From Earliella scabrosa (Eukaryota; Basidiomycota; Agaricomycetes; Polyporales; Polyporaceae), in the NCBI GenBank assembly GCA_022605405.1, contig JABYQQ010000006.1, positions 1,054,001-1,118,000 of the forward strand: DNA of 64,000 bases, in the 5' to 3' direction. Shown here one piece after another: positions 1 to 10,859 of the stretch. Below the pieces are notes generated by a model. It did no database searches. It was not told the DNA's origin and saw nothing but the letters and a program-made list of their open reading frames with translations. The position numbers and the translations under genes are program-made. Positions within the stretch are counted from its first letter, which is position 1. Every line of letters starts with the position of its first letter.

Positions 1-3000
1 ATGGGGAAATGGAATGGGAGCCGGCAGTGCAAAGGGGGAGGGTGTGTGAATGTTCATGAAGTCCGATGCCGGGGTCCCTGCTGTGGAAGTCATTGCGAGT
101 GATGGGGTGTAAATCCCCGTAGGGAGAATACCGATGGGATGACCGGGCGATGGGACCGCGCCGGGGGACGACGAGGCGTTGGGCTCAGCTGAAGTAGACA
201 CAGCAGAGGGCTCTTCATAGCCTTGCCATGCTGCGTCCGAGAGAGAGGGCGTACGTCTGGACTTGAAACCACACGGCGTGGTTGGCAAGTCCTTCGCGTC
301 TGCACCCTCTACGGCAGCACGGGGCGGGAAACGAAGCCCATATATGTACTCCATCAACGGCAGAGCTGTTATGATGTGCAGGAATGGGGTGTGATGAGAA
401 ATGGGTAGAGGGGAAGGATAGACGTTGTGGATGAGTTGTGAGGAGTAGATGCATTGCAGCGCGTACCGTTAAATAGACGCGCTGTTTTCGTCTGTTTTCC
501 CCACACGCCCTGTGCAATTGTCCACAGCCACATTTGAATCCATTCGGGCGACGGAAGAGGTCCTGCTTTCGCAATGGAGAGAGCGGAGACGTCGCGGAGT
601 GTCAGAGGATGCCGCTACGAACCCAGACAAAAGACGCGACCGTGACGCGCAAGAGAACGCGTCTCCGAGGCCATGTCGACGACGAGAGTCGGTGTGCACC
701 AGATGAGAGACGTCGTGAGCGAGCGGGGGCAGGAAACGCGTGCGAGAGGCCAGATCAACGTCGAGGAAGGAGGTAGAGATGGACGAGCAGCGCGCGACGC
801 GCGTCATGATCGGTTCGCGTGGGCAAATTGGCTGATCCGGCTCGCGTGGACGCGCGCGACCGTCTTGGCGCTGCTGTCGGGGGCGCGCTCGTCGAGTGAG
901 CCACCCCGCTCCTGTTGTAACGTTGACGATCTTGACCAGCTGACTTCGAACAGGCTATCGCCCGGGGACCTGGTGAGATGGTGTTAGACCGAGAGGCGGA
1001 TGGCATTAGGATCATTCAGAAGTTATCATAACGGTGAGTTCTTAGCTCAGAGCCTCCAGTCGTGCGCATTCGACCGGACTACACATCCCCCATCTTCGCC
1101 CATGCCACAAGGCGTGCCCCAGCCATAGGCTCGGGATGGCCTTCTACGAAGACAATCTTGGGATGGAACGCGCCGGGGGAAGCCTGTACTTCGCCATCCC
1201 TACTACCATCCCCACCCAGCGCACTGTCGTGTGAACGACTCGCAGTGCCGTGCCAGCTTCGACGATTGGGTCTGGCATGCCGCATTGCAGGCCAGCGACG
1301 ACTACCAAAGCAACGTCGCCTCCCGCTAAAGCAAGGTCAACTGTTGGTGTGTCCTCTGAACCACCGTCACCACCTTGGCTGCACGCATCCGTCGACTGCG
1401 CTCAAAATCTGCCCTCAATGGCCCCATTTCCCGCACGTAGAAGCCTCTCGCGGTCCCATTGAGGAGCATTATCCGGAGAATGAAGGCATACACTACGGTC
1501 AGTCTTGTCCGCCCGAGGTACCTCCATGCTCACGTTCTCATTCGCATGACTCAAGGTGAGTTATCCGCGGGCACATATCGCCCTTCCACGTCTCAAGGCT
1601 ACACCTTCATCTCGCAGCATGCCATGAGAGATCGACCATCCCTACGTCGCGCAAAGACACAACCTAGGAACGTCCCATCATGCGAACCGACAATAGACAT
1701 ACCAGCACGCAGTGCAGAGGTTGGAAACGTGGTCAAAGAATTTGCGTCAACCCAAGTCTGCGCTGCGGGCTGGGATATCCGTAGTCGTAATCCAGTTGCT
1801 CGAAGAACTGAGACATCGGTAAGTACTTTGACCATTGCCTGCGTAGCTGTCCGTCTCATGAGAACGAGCCTGTTATCTCCACAGTTCATCGCAGCTGGTA
1901 GGACAACAGCTGATAGAGCAGCTCTACTTTTTCAGTGCAAGACGAGGTCCAGGCACGTTCTTTTTACTTGTCCTGCCACTCACGTCGTGCGCTGACGACA
2001 GCCCGGACTACCAACAGAAGCGACGACATATAAGTCTTGCTTGCGGGGACTGTCGGCAAGTCGATATAACCACAGCCATCGTGTTCGAGAAGGATCGACG
2101 TGGTTTATTCCTCGCAGACGCAGGATTCGGCGACCATCACGTCCGTTGGTTTGGGCCAAGGACGCGTTCAGTTGCCCCGTTCTCACCGACTGTGGCTCGG
2201 GAAGAATCCTCCACGTCCACTGGCTACTCTACGCGTGTCAACGGTCATGACAGTCGTCACACACGTTCCATGGCGCACAATAGCACAGGGCTCCGCCTGC
2301 GCAACATCGTTGGGGATTGCGCAGATGGAAACCCGCGCTCGTTGTGCGCCGGCATGGCCAAACCATCGCTCTGACAACGTGCCGACAAACGCGTCTGGTG
2401 GCCGAATGAACTAGACGAAGGTATGTACTCACCTAGTTGCTAGCCGCGGTCGCGACATTGACGACGTCATGTCTGTCAGAGTGTAGGGTAGGGTGTCGTC
2501 CATCCCCTCCTCGACGTCTTGCGCACTGCGTCGGGTGGCCGAGGTCCGGACAGCTGGCATTGGCCGGCAACGCGCTCCTGTGGCCCATCTATATCGGTCG
2601 TCAGTGTTCGCGTCATCATCGACGCAGTGATTCGGAAGATTCAGTCAGCCACGCCCAGCCGCCCCGTAGTCAAAGATAGGAGGAGCCCCGTTCGTCTAGC
2701 TCCTCAGCAGCGCCGAGGGTACTCGAGTGGAAGGGACGCAGTACCGCACAAGTGATCGGCGCAGAGCAGAAGATGACGAGTCAGAGTAAGTCGAGCGTGA
2801 GCGTGAGAGGACAGGGAGGAGACACGAGTCAACGAGCAAGAGCAGGAGAGAGTGAGGTGCATCGTATGTCCACGGGTGGTTGCGCGAGACAGGTCCGTCT
2901 TTCTCTCTTTGTCTCACCCCCGCCTTTTATACCGTTGCGCGCGTTCTGATGCATGCACCGGTCGTCGTCTTCGCAGGTCTCTTGCTCTACTCAGGTGGCC

Positions 3001-3330
3001 AGATGACGAGGAGTGCGTCGCTCTCACCAGTGCCCCCTAATTGTTTTCGCAGCCGACGGTCTTGTTGACCTGCGCGATCACGTGACATCGGAGCCACCAT
3101 CGTCGACGCGTGGTTCCGGAGTTGTTCACGCGTCTCCAGAGTTGTCGCTGGTGTCATCGGTTCTCAACATGTTGAACAGTTGAAGTTGCTTGAGGCATGG
3201 AAATATGCCCTCTCACAGCCCGAACAAGGCCCCAATTGAGATGGCGCGAGGTCGGGGCGTCTATCGGATAGGACTACCTTCCTCGTACATGCCTGTGAGT
3301 ACAGGGGTCGTGTATCTGCGCTTACTGCCG
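1..3330. other. Left-edge region without a confident gene
   Basis: Open frames here are short, overlap on both strands and cannot be joined by good splice sites into a protein I recognise. The longest (plus, about 1459-1995, 178 codons) has no visible domain or transmembrane pattern and its shadow on the minus strand is nearly as long. Several consensus splice-like signals occur, so a decayed multi-exon gene is possible. I see no terminal repeats or transposase motifs. Confidence 0.4.
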
Positions 3331-3499
3331 ACTGATGATTCGCTTCTGTGCTTCCTCGCTCTACATCAAAGTGAAATCCCGCGGATCGACGACAGTGATG
3401 AAGATGCGTATTGGAGAAGCTCTAGACATCAAGTGGCGGTTAGAGAACCGCTTTCTCAATCCTCGCGAGTATTCCGAACACGCTAACCCATCGATCCTT

Positions 3500-4116
3500 C
3501 CGATCGCCATCAAGTCTGAGAGTGCCGGCGGAGCACAACAACCCCTCCCTCTCTGCAAGGTCCGCCCGTGCACGCTCTACATGTTTGTCGACATTTGCGA
3601 CGCAGAGCTGCACTCAAGAACGTCAACACGAGTCCGAATTCCGAGCTGCAACCCCCACCATGCCCCAGTAGCGCCTCATCGGAGAGCCCCTGCGCCCTGT
3701 ATACGACTACCACCTCGAGCTCGGCGCCCAGGGCCAAATGTTCTGTCTTCTCTGTCGTTGCCCTCGACTAGAACTGGAGGGAGGAGTCCTGCTCTTCACC
3801 CTAGGACGAGCACCGGCGCGGGGTCGACTCGTTCCGGATTCAAGCACATCCGTGCGCGAAAGTTGTTGATCGTGAAGTTGCAGATAAGAACGCGGACTGC
3901 ATCAAGCAGAAGGAGGGGTGCGAGGGTTCCGCCGCCACCAAGCGACGACTGGGGAGAGGAGCACGAGAATGGAAATGAAGAGGAGAGGTCGAATGACAAG
4001 ACTTGAGTCTCAGTGCCCGTAGAAAGCCTTTTTGTCTACCGTATGACGTTGTACGTCCTCCACTCCGTCGAGAACGCGAAGCTTGTCTATGAGTACCTGG
4101 CAGGTGCTACCGAGCA
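3500..4116 (+). pseudogene. Relic of the 538-residue internal-repeat protein family
   Basis: Four blocks, in order, match the intact protein encoded at 50042-51658 (minus strand). About 3572-3616 reads TLYMFVDICDAELHS against its residues 31-45. 3681-3734 reads GEPLRPVYDYHLELGAQG against residues 74-91. 3863-3886 reads LLIVKLQI against residues 137-144. An acidic linker follows (DDWGEEHENGNEEER), and 4049-4116 reads LYVLHSVENAKLVYEYL and onward against residues 203-222. The blocks lie in at least two frames with stops between them, and nothing matches the C-terminal half, so this is a truncated, frameshifted copy. Where the relic begins is uncertain because the N-terminal 30 residues do not align clearly. 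An expressed shortened gene is unlikely given the stops. Confidence 0.75.
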
Positions 4117-4593
4117 CACGCAGTAGGGGCTGTCCCAATGGGGATACTACGTCGTCCGCGGGCAAGTGGGCATCATCGCGCGCGCGCAGGCTCGCAGCAT
4201 CGTGGGCGGCGCACAGGTCCGACGCGTGGGTCCTTTAATTTAGTATGCGCGAGCGGTAAGGTTGGGTGGTGGAGACGATGGAGGATGGGGGGGAGCACGA
4301 GCTGCTGGGCTCGTGCTTGAGGGCCAGAGGGTGATAACGTGCGTGCGTGCATCGTTGATTTAGAATAAGCGATGGTGCGAGTAAGGGGATCTTCTGCATG
4401 GTGCCGGTGGCAGGCGAACGTGCGGAACTGGTGCGGAACTGGCACGGTTTCGGAGGGCAGGACGTCGAGTAGCGGATCAGGAAGGAAACTCTGAGCACTG
4501 TAGGATTCAATCGAAGTACGATCTGAGCGTGGATCCGTCAGATGAACAAATTTCCACAGTAGCGATTGTGCAACTCACCGAGTTACCATTCTT

Positions 4594-5919
4594 TCAGTAG
4601 TGATTCGTAGTTTCCTGGTCTCTGGGCCTGAACCGGACCTCGAGACGTCCGTCGGAACACAGGGTGGGGAGTCCGGTCTTCACGAGTTCACACAGGCGCT
4701 TCCGGTCGATGATGTCACTGAAGACAAACTCCACGCATTTGACCGTTTTGAGAGCCGTCAGGCTAGCTTCTAGCATCCTCCAGGCATCGGGATCGATCCC
4801 GTTCTTCCCCATAGTGACCGTGTGCCACAGCGTTCTCGTAACGGCTGCGTCTGGCTGAAAGCTGACCTTCTGCACCGCCGGCAGCGTCGACAACAGCTGC
4901 GCAGCACCCCTAAGCACCAAAGCCATCCACATCGGCCCATTCTCCCTCGCTCTTCCGGGACGAATAAAGGCGAGATCGAAGCGCGTGGTGATTGGAAATG
5001 CGATGCTTTGCAGCGAAGTGCAAGGGCGCAGGTCCAGCCGAGGGAAGAACTCTGCAAGCGGTCACCGTGGTCATTACAATATGATTTGTGCATAGATAAT
5101 CTCTCAACACTCACCGATTCTCGCTACATCAAAGCTGAAATCATCGAATACAGCGATTAGGGTGAGCTGCCGAAGATATGCGCCAATGTCGCACAGGAAT
5201 GAAGATAGGGCAGAGCCCTGGCAAAGGAGTGCTCTGCATGCGAGGGACGTGAGATATTGGCCATGAGATGGAGATTGGCGGATCGCATCATGAATGATAT
5301 CGATGACTTCTTCTTTGAGAGAATACAAACGTAGGGAACGTATGGATGGTATATGTGGATGAAACGAACTCGCCAGTGCAGGGGAGGAACCAGGGTGGAG
5401 GAAGATTTCGTTAATGTGCAAGGTCCCAATATTGGCGAACATGCATGTGGTAGCGAGTAAACCGCAGAGATCAAAGTTTATGCTGTTGGCGAAGCCGAGC
5501 TCGTCAATGGGGGCAGGCGGCGGCTGGGAGCTTGCAGGAATCCGAGAGAATACTAGCTTCACTTTGCTATGCATGCTGCGAAGGTTGGGCATTGCGCGTA
5601 TAGCTGCACGAAGCAGTTCGACGTCCACGACGGTGAGATCGTATGCTTTCCCAAGGACAAGGTGATGAATGAGGGGACCAAAATCAGGCCTGTGCTGCAC
5701 AAAGTAGAGGAAGTCCTGCACACGAGTGTTGTCCGGGGACTGAACGTCGGCAGTGACAATGTTGATGGTGCGGAAGAGGTGCGCTCGAGCTACCGGGAGC
5801 CAGTTGCTGCAAACGAGGGAACATGTTCTGAGGCTCTCTCGGTCGTCGGTGAGGGAGTCGATGACTAGGTACTGAACATCTGTTGGAAGCATTGGGATGA
5901 GCGGCGGCGGCGCGGTCAT
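4594..5919 (-). CDS. F-box-like domain protein, copy 1
   Basis: Two exons, complement(4594-5051, 5115-5919), give 420 residues. The start at 5919 places an F-box-like segment at residues 8-55 (LPTDVQYLVIDSLTDDRESL, then CSLVCSNWLPVARAHLFR), typical of agaricomycete F-box proteins that bind SKP1 in SCF ubiquitin ligases. The rest is leucine-rich without clear LRR periodicity and is the presumed substrate-binding part. The intron (donor GTGAGT at 5114, acceptor CAG at 5052) falls at the same codon phase and protein position as in the paralogue at 8966-10318. The C-terminal end (LVKTGLPTLCSDGRLEVRFRP) is well conserved between the copies. The substrate is unknown. Such genes are highly expanded in polypores and diverge quickly. 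Confidence 0.78.
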
Positions 5920-6161
5920 CCTGTTGGTTGGAACACCGTCGGATATGAGAGAGTGGAGGTTTCGGACACGGCGAGCTGCAGCCTAGTCGGATGCCACGTG
6001 GCTCTGGATCATGAGCGCCTGATGTGTTTGCTGAGTATTCTCGAATCTCCCCTTGTGAAGGCCTTCCTAAAGTCCTCTTTCTCTGGACGCTTTCTCTCAT
6101 CATCACAAACCTTTGAGTGAGCAGCCGTGCCGTTGTTGTATCCACTCAACACTTACACACT

Positions 6162-7568
6162 ATGCTGCACTCCGTGACATCCCTCGTCGTTCGACTTCAC
6201 AACGCTGGCGGCTCATTTTCTTCTACCCCGACGCTTGCACTTTGGCTCAGCTCTTTCGCGTTCTTCTCGATAGGTGTCGCGCTCTATGCCTTTGCTGCCG
6301 GAGTCTGCGAACTGGACATGAAGTTCAACCCACTGCGCCCAGCCGTCAACGCCAACATCACGATGGTCGCCAACACTGCCAAATGCAACACCCGACAGCC
6401 TCAGTATGCACTCGCCGTGGACGGGACAACGAGGGTCGTACGCGAACGTGCTGATGAAGGGAGTCGGGATTTCTGCCAGGTGAGTCAATCAGTCCGACGC
6501 CGCGTATCGAGAGGCTTAGTCGGAGGGATGTCCCTGCTTTCCTGCAAGAGCGCAACGGCCACGGACAATACTGAAACGCATCTCGCACCAACAACGGCCC
6601 TCGCTCAGGATAATGAAGCTACACATACTGCTGCAAGTCTATCTCCCGATCCTGTGTCTAAAGATGTTGTGGACTTTGCTCGTGGACTTGCCCTTGTTGC
6701 GCCCGTGAACCTCTCGCCCGTCATCTCTACCCCTCTGGAAGACCCCTTTCTCTCCACCTCGATTACCTCGGACCCATCGAGCCTAGCGTCCTTTGGCGAA
6801 CTAGTCCAGCAACATGTCGATGGTGTCGCAAGCTCTAGCTCGGCCTCACCCAGCATTATCTCACAAGCGCCAGACGGAGATGAAGACGACATCATCCTCT
6901 ACCTCGTCGAGAACCTGCAAAGCGATTTGGACTCAGACTGGAGCGAAATGGACGACTCCGACTCTGACGACTCTCTTGGCAACGGCTCGCCTAGAGTCAA
7001 GCGTCCACCGCCCCGCGGCAGCTCCAGATTCTCATCCAACCCTCCCCCACTGCCCGCCGACGACACGGTCCTCAACACGTTCAAGGCTGTCGCCCTGTAC
7101 AAGGTCGCGCCCTCGTCGCGCATCTTCCGCACTGCGGCCGCCGGACTCTCAGAGAACAAGTCCGCGAAAGCCGGTATCCTGTCGACGTCCACGTCTCGGT
7201 GCTTAGGCACCATCTCTGAGGAGCTCGAGGTCGACCCTGAAGATACTGGTGCTCAGCCAGAAGATCCACCATGCAAGGGCAGGCGCAAGCGCGGGAAGCG
7301 CGTCCCCACTGCGACACGTCGGTTGCGGAAGCGCGAGCGGATGCTGGCTGTGCTTGAGGAGAGCGTTCCCGCCGGTGGCTCTCTCCACAACGAGACAGCT
7401 CCAGACCCTCCTGCGGAGACTGCAGACGTCGTTCAAGTGGCGGATGCGGACGCTCTTAGTGATGACCTCGCGCCTTCGGAGGAAGTCTCCCTCCCGGCGG
7501 AGGTCCTGTGGACCTGGCATCCGGAGCCCAAGATCTGCGCCGAGTGCTGGACGGCGATCCCGAGCTGA
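6162..7568 (+). CDS. Unrecognised protein with one N-terminal membrane segment and an acidic middle
   Basis: From the ATG at 6162 an uninterrupted frame runs 468 codons to 7568; the frame is open upstream but has no ATG there. Residues about 24-50 are hydrophobic (TLALWLSSFAFFSIGVALYA) and could be a signal anchor. The middle is Ser/Asp/Glu rich (DSDWSEMDDSDSDDS), a basic stretch KGRRKRGKRVPTATRRLRKR follows, and the end carries HPEPKICAECWTAIPS. A strong donor (GTGAGT at 6480) and an acceptor at 6547-6548 bracket 69 nt that are in frame and stop-free, so a 445-residue spliced form is equally possible. I do not recognise a family. The acidic and basic low-complexity composition suggests a disordered, possibly nuclear or membrane-tethered protein, which is inference. 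Confidence 0.55.
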   Translation: MLHSVTSLVVRLHNAGGSFSSTPTLALWLSSFAFFSIGVALYAFAAGVCELDMKFNPLRPAVNANITMVANTAKCNTRQPQYALAVDGTTRVVRERADEGSRDFCQVSQSVRRRVSRGLVGGMSLLSCKSATATDNTETHLAPTTALAQDNEATHTAASLSPDPVSKDVVDFARGLALVAPVNLSPVISTPLEDPFLSTSITSDPSSLASFGELVQQHVDGVASSSSASPSIISQAPDGDEDDIILYLVENLQSDLDSDWSEMDDSDSDDSLGNGSPRVKRPPPRGSSRFSSNPPPLPADDTVLNTFKAVALYKVAPSSRIFRTAAAGLSENKSAKAGILSTSTSRCLGTISEELEVDPEDTGAQPEDPPCKGRRKRGKRVPTATRRLRKRERMLAVLEESVPAGGSLHNETAPDPPAETADVVQVADADALSDDLAPSEEVSLPAEVLWTWHPEPKICAECWTAIPS

Positions 7569-8965
7569 GCTTGGTGCTATGGTTGCGAACGTCATGATGT
7601 GTGGTCGAACTCGCATCCGGACTCCGGACATCGCTACTCTCCCTTCGAGCTCTGCATCTCGTCTGTCTCTGCCGTTCTGTCTATCGATGTGCACATGATC
7701 GTGATGTGTATCTACAGGTCGAGTCCCAATGAAGTCGTAACTCCACACATGTCAGAGGGGTCTCGTTTTTCGATCGTCAGCACGTTCGCCCTGTTCTGTA
7801 TCTCCCTCCATCTTGCCCCCACGTCCGCCTTGCACCCGATCGCGGCCGTGTACAACTGGCACATCGACCTCGGCGCATCGGACATCTCATCTGTGTTGTC
7901 GTTGTCTATGTGGGGAGTCCTGTTCTGCGCGTGGCCCCAGACGACAAGGACGAGGGCCCAGCGAGGTATGTCGATCGTGAAGCTGCGGAGGAATGCAGAA
8001 CTAGGACTGGATCGAGCGGAACTTGGAAGAAGGGGTATGAGGTCCCGCCACAGCTTGGCGACACGTGTGGAGCAGAGGACGACGGTGGCCAGGTCTGCAG
8101 CGACGCGGACGACAGTGAGTCCCTGCGTCCTCGATCCTTTTGATGAGCCGGGGCTCTCGCGAGCACACGCAGGCGAACCCGCTCGAGCACTATGTCGTCC
8201 AGGAGTCGTCCTCAACCTTGTGAAAACGCGCATCATGCCCTGGACGGCCGCCGTCGACATGAACACACCTGCTTCTGAGCCGGATCCGCTGCGTCGCTGG
8301 CTACACAGCAAGCTCTACTTCGTCTGGATCGCCGCATGGATCGCCGCCTGGTACTTGTCGAACTGTGGCTAGACAGTATGGGGAGGGTGCGGGCGGGGGT
8401 GCGACGCGCAGTGCACGCAACAGGACCAGCGTCCGACGCACGGACCGCTCGCTCGTCGCCGTCTTTCAGCACCATGTCATTAAATGCGCTATCGAACGTG
8501 TTGGACCACCAAGCCGATGACCCGATGGGTGGAGGGAAATGAGAGTCGGATGAAGGAGTATGTTCACGATAGGAGCGCTGTGGAGGACGAAGTTGTAGTG
8601 GTGTAAACTGGTGTGGAGGAAGTGGGATGAAGATGGGAAGGAGTCTCCGTGCTGGTACTTGAGGGCCTGCATGGCGATGATGCGCGCACCCGCGCGAGAC
8701 GCGTTCGGATGGTCGAGGGGTAAATATTCCGGGCTGAGCCACAGGACAAGACGGGGACTTGCAGGGCCGGCAAATATGGGAGTTGGCGAGATGTCAAGCA
8801 ACAAGATACGGTCGAGGAGTTGCGGACTAGGAATGGATCTTCCATTGGTATAGGATTTTCTCGAGACCGGGATGAGCGAGAGGCGGGCACGTATATCTAC
8901 GAGATATCCAAGTACGATATTATGAGCGGACAGTCATGTTACGGAGCATTGGCACTTACCCACTA
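7569..8965. other. Region between unknown gene and F-box copy 2
   Basis: A 257-codon plus-strand frame (about 7599-8372) begins without a conserved context. It has a hydrophobic stretch (STFALFCISLHLAPTSALHPIAA from about 7780) and ends in ALYFVWIAAWIAAW-like hydrophobic residues, but a frame of similar length overlaps it on the minus strand. I cannot support either as a gene. The remainder is intergenic. Confidence 0.3.
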
Positions 8966-10318
8966 TCACACCCTTGCGTTGTCACACCACGCCATGGTTT
9001 CATTGTCCCCCGGCCTGAACTGCACCTCGAGTCGTCCGTCCGAGGACAGACTGGGAAGTCCAGTCCTGACGAGCTCAGAGAGGCGCGCCCGCCCTTCTTC
9101 GTTTAGGACGTCGTCGACGAAAACAAACTCTACGCACTTCAGTAAATGAAGACGCATCAGAGTCGCTTCCAACCGCATCCACACCCTGGGATTGATCTCG
9201 GCGGTCTTCGCCATGACGATATAGTCCAATACACGTGTAACGGTTCCGTGAGGCAGGATGCTAACCTTCTGCATGGCGGCCCGGGGCAGGCTGGACAACA
9301 ACTCTTCGGCAACATTGAGCACCTGTTCCATCCAGCAAGCTTCCTCTTGATATTCGGGATCGATATGAATGTTGCAGCCTAGCCTACAAGCGGTGATGGG
9401 AAACACGAGAGATTGCAGACAGGTGCAAAGGTGCAGGTCAAGACCCCTGAAAGAATCTGCACGATATTTCGATGATCAAGTTGAGCAGGAGATAGGTGCG
9501 ATTATGCTTGGATGCGTACCAACGATTTGGACATCGTAATCATCGACAATATCGGTATACAGCGTGAGCTGAAGTAGGTGTGGACCGACGAGGGTCAACA
9601 ATGATGAGATGCAGGGTATCACATTGGGATCGAATGTTTTGCAAGCAAGGGACGTGAGAGACCTTCCGTGCGAAGGCGAGTGGCGAATGACATCTTGTAT
9701 GAGACTGATTCCATCTTCGATAACGTAAGTTAGCCCCAAGGAATTAATGACGGGTATATGAGGATAGAGGCGGCTTGGCATAAATGACGAAGGTGGGTCG
9801 TCTGGGACATGGGTATGGCCGCCAACGTTGAGGGTATGAATCTCCGTAAAGATGCAGATTGTGGCCAGAAAGGAATAGCTGCAGACGGCTGGACTCCGAA
9901 AGACGAGCTCCTCGAGGGTGGAAAACGGTGGATGCATGGATTCAGGACTCCAATTGATACAGGACAACTCCTCCTCGATCTGCACCTTGCGAAGACAAGG
10001 CATGCCTCGCACCGCAGCACGGAAGATCGCAACGTCCCAGGAAAATTCATTGTACATGTTGCGTAGGTTGAGGCAATGAATGAGTGAGCCAAAGCCGGGT
10101 CTCTCCTGTATAACGTGGACAAGGTAGTGGAGTGGATCTTCGGTCCCTGCCCTTCGACAGCCAATGGTGATGGTGCGAAATATATGCACTCGGGCCGCCG
10201 ATAACCAAAGGCTGCAGACAAGGGAGCATGATTTGAGGCTCTGTTTGTCTTTGCTGAGACAGTCGATGATCAGGTAATGGATGTCTGTCGGGAGCGAGAG
10301 GGGAGATGTTGTCATCAT
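8966..10318 (-). CDS. F-box-like domain protein, copy 2
   Basis: Two exons, complement(8966-9456, 9520-10318), encode 429 residues. I chose the MMTTSPLSLPTD start at 10318 because it puts the F-box-like segment (LPTDIHYLIIDCLSKDKQSL, CSLVCSLWLSAARVHIFRTI) at the extreme N-terminus as in the paralogue at 4594-5919; the frame is open for another 85 codons upstream. The single intron (donor GTACGC at 9519, acceptor CAG at 9457) sits at the homologous position. The two proteins share the C-terminal KCVEFVF and ELVRTGLPSLSSDGRLEVQF blocks but differ much in the middle, as expected if that part recognises different targets. Likely role: SCF-type substrate adaptor, target unknown. Confidence 0.78.
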
Positions 10319-10859
10319 GTTGCTGCGAGGGACTGAGGTCACAAGAGTCATCATGAAGAGATCGTTGTCACTCACGCGAACTACTTGATGTTCACTCAGG
10401 CCTGTACGACGGACGAGATTGCCAGTGGTTGAGGTGGTGGAGACTAAGTAGGTCCAAGTTGCAACCTCAACCGCAACGCGAGGGGATGGGGATGCCATGC
10501 GGCAAATGGCGCTACTGAGATGTGCCCGGGCACGCGTCACCCTGCCGTAAATGCTGCAGCTGAACGTCAACATTTATGCGTGCTGTTCATTCAAATCACA
10601 TTGATCTACATGTTCGTCCGGTATCATGTGATGTGGGTCTCTGCTGGGAAGTCCCCGCCGAGGAGCTCAGGCTGCGTGCGAGACATGATGCATGACGCCC
10701 ACGCCCCTTGTCCATTTACTGCCAGTCAAGATAGTCCGATCATTCTCCCTGAGGTAAATCCGGGCAATATCAAGAGAAATGAACCTCTAACTAAAGGATG
10801 ATACGTCTGGATGAATCATACTGCAAATGAGCCCCCGTCAAATCCCGGCGATGATGCGT

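Noticed and set aside
7599..8372. 257-codon plus frame with hydrophobic ends
   Set aside because: It competes with a 200-codon minus frame, lacks a recognisable family and a convincing start; noted only as a region.
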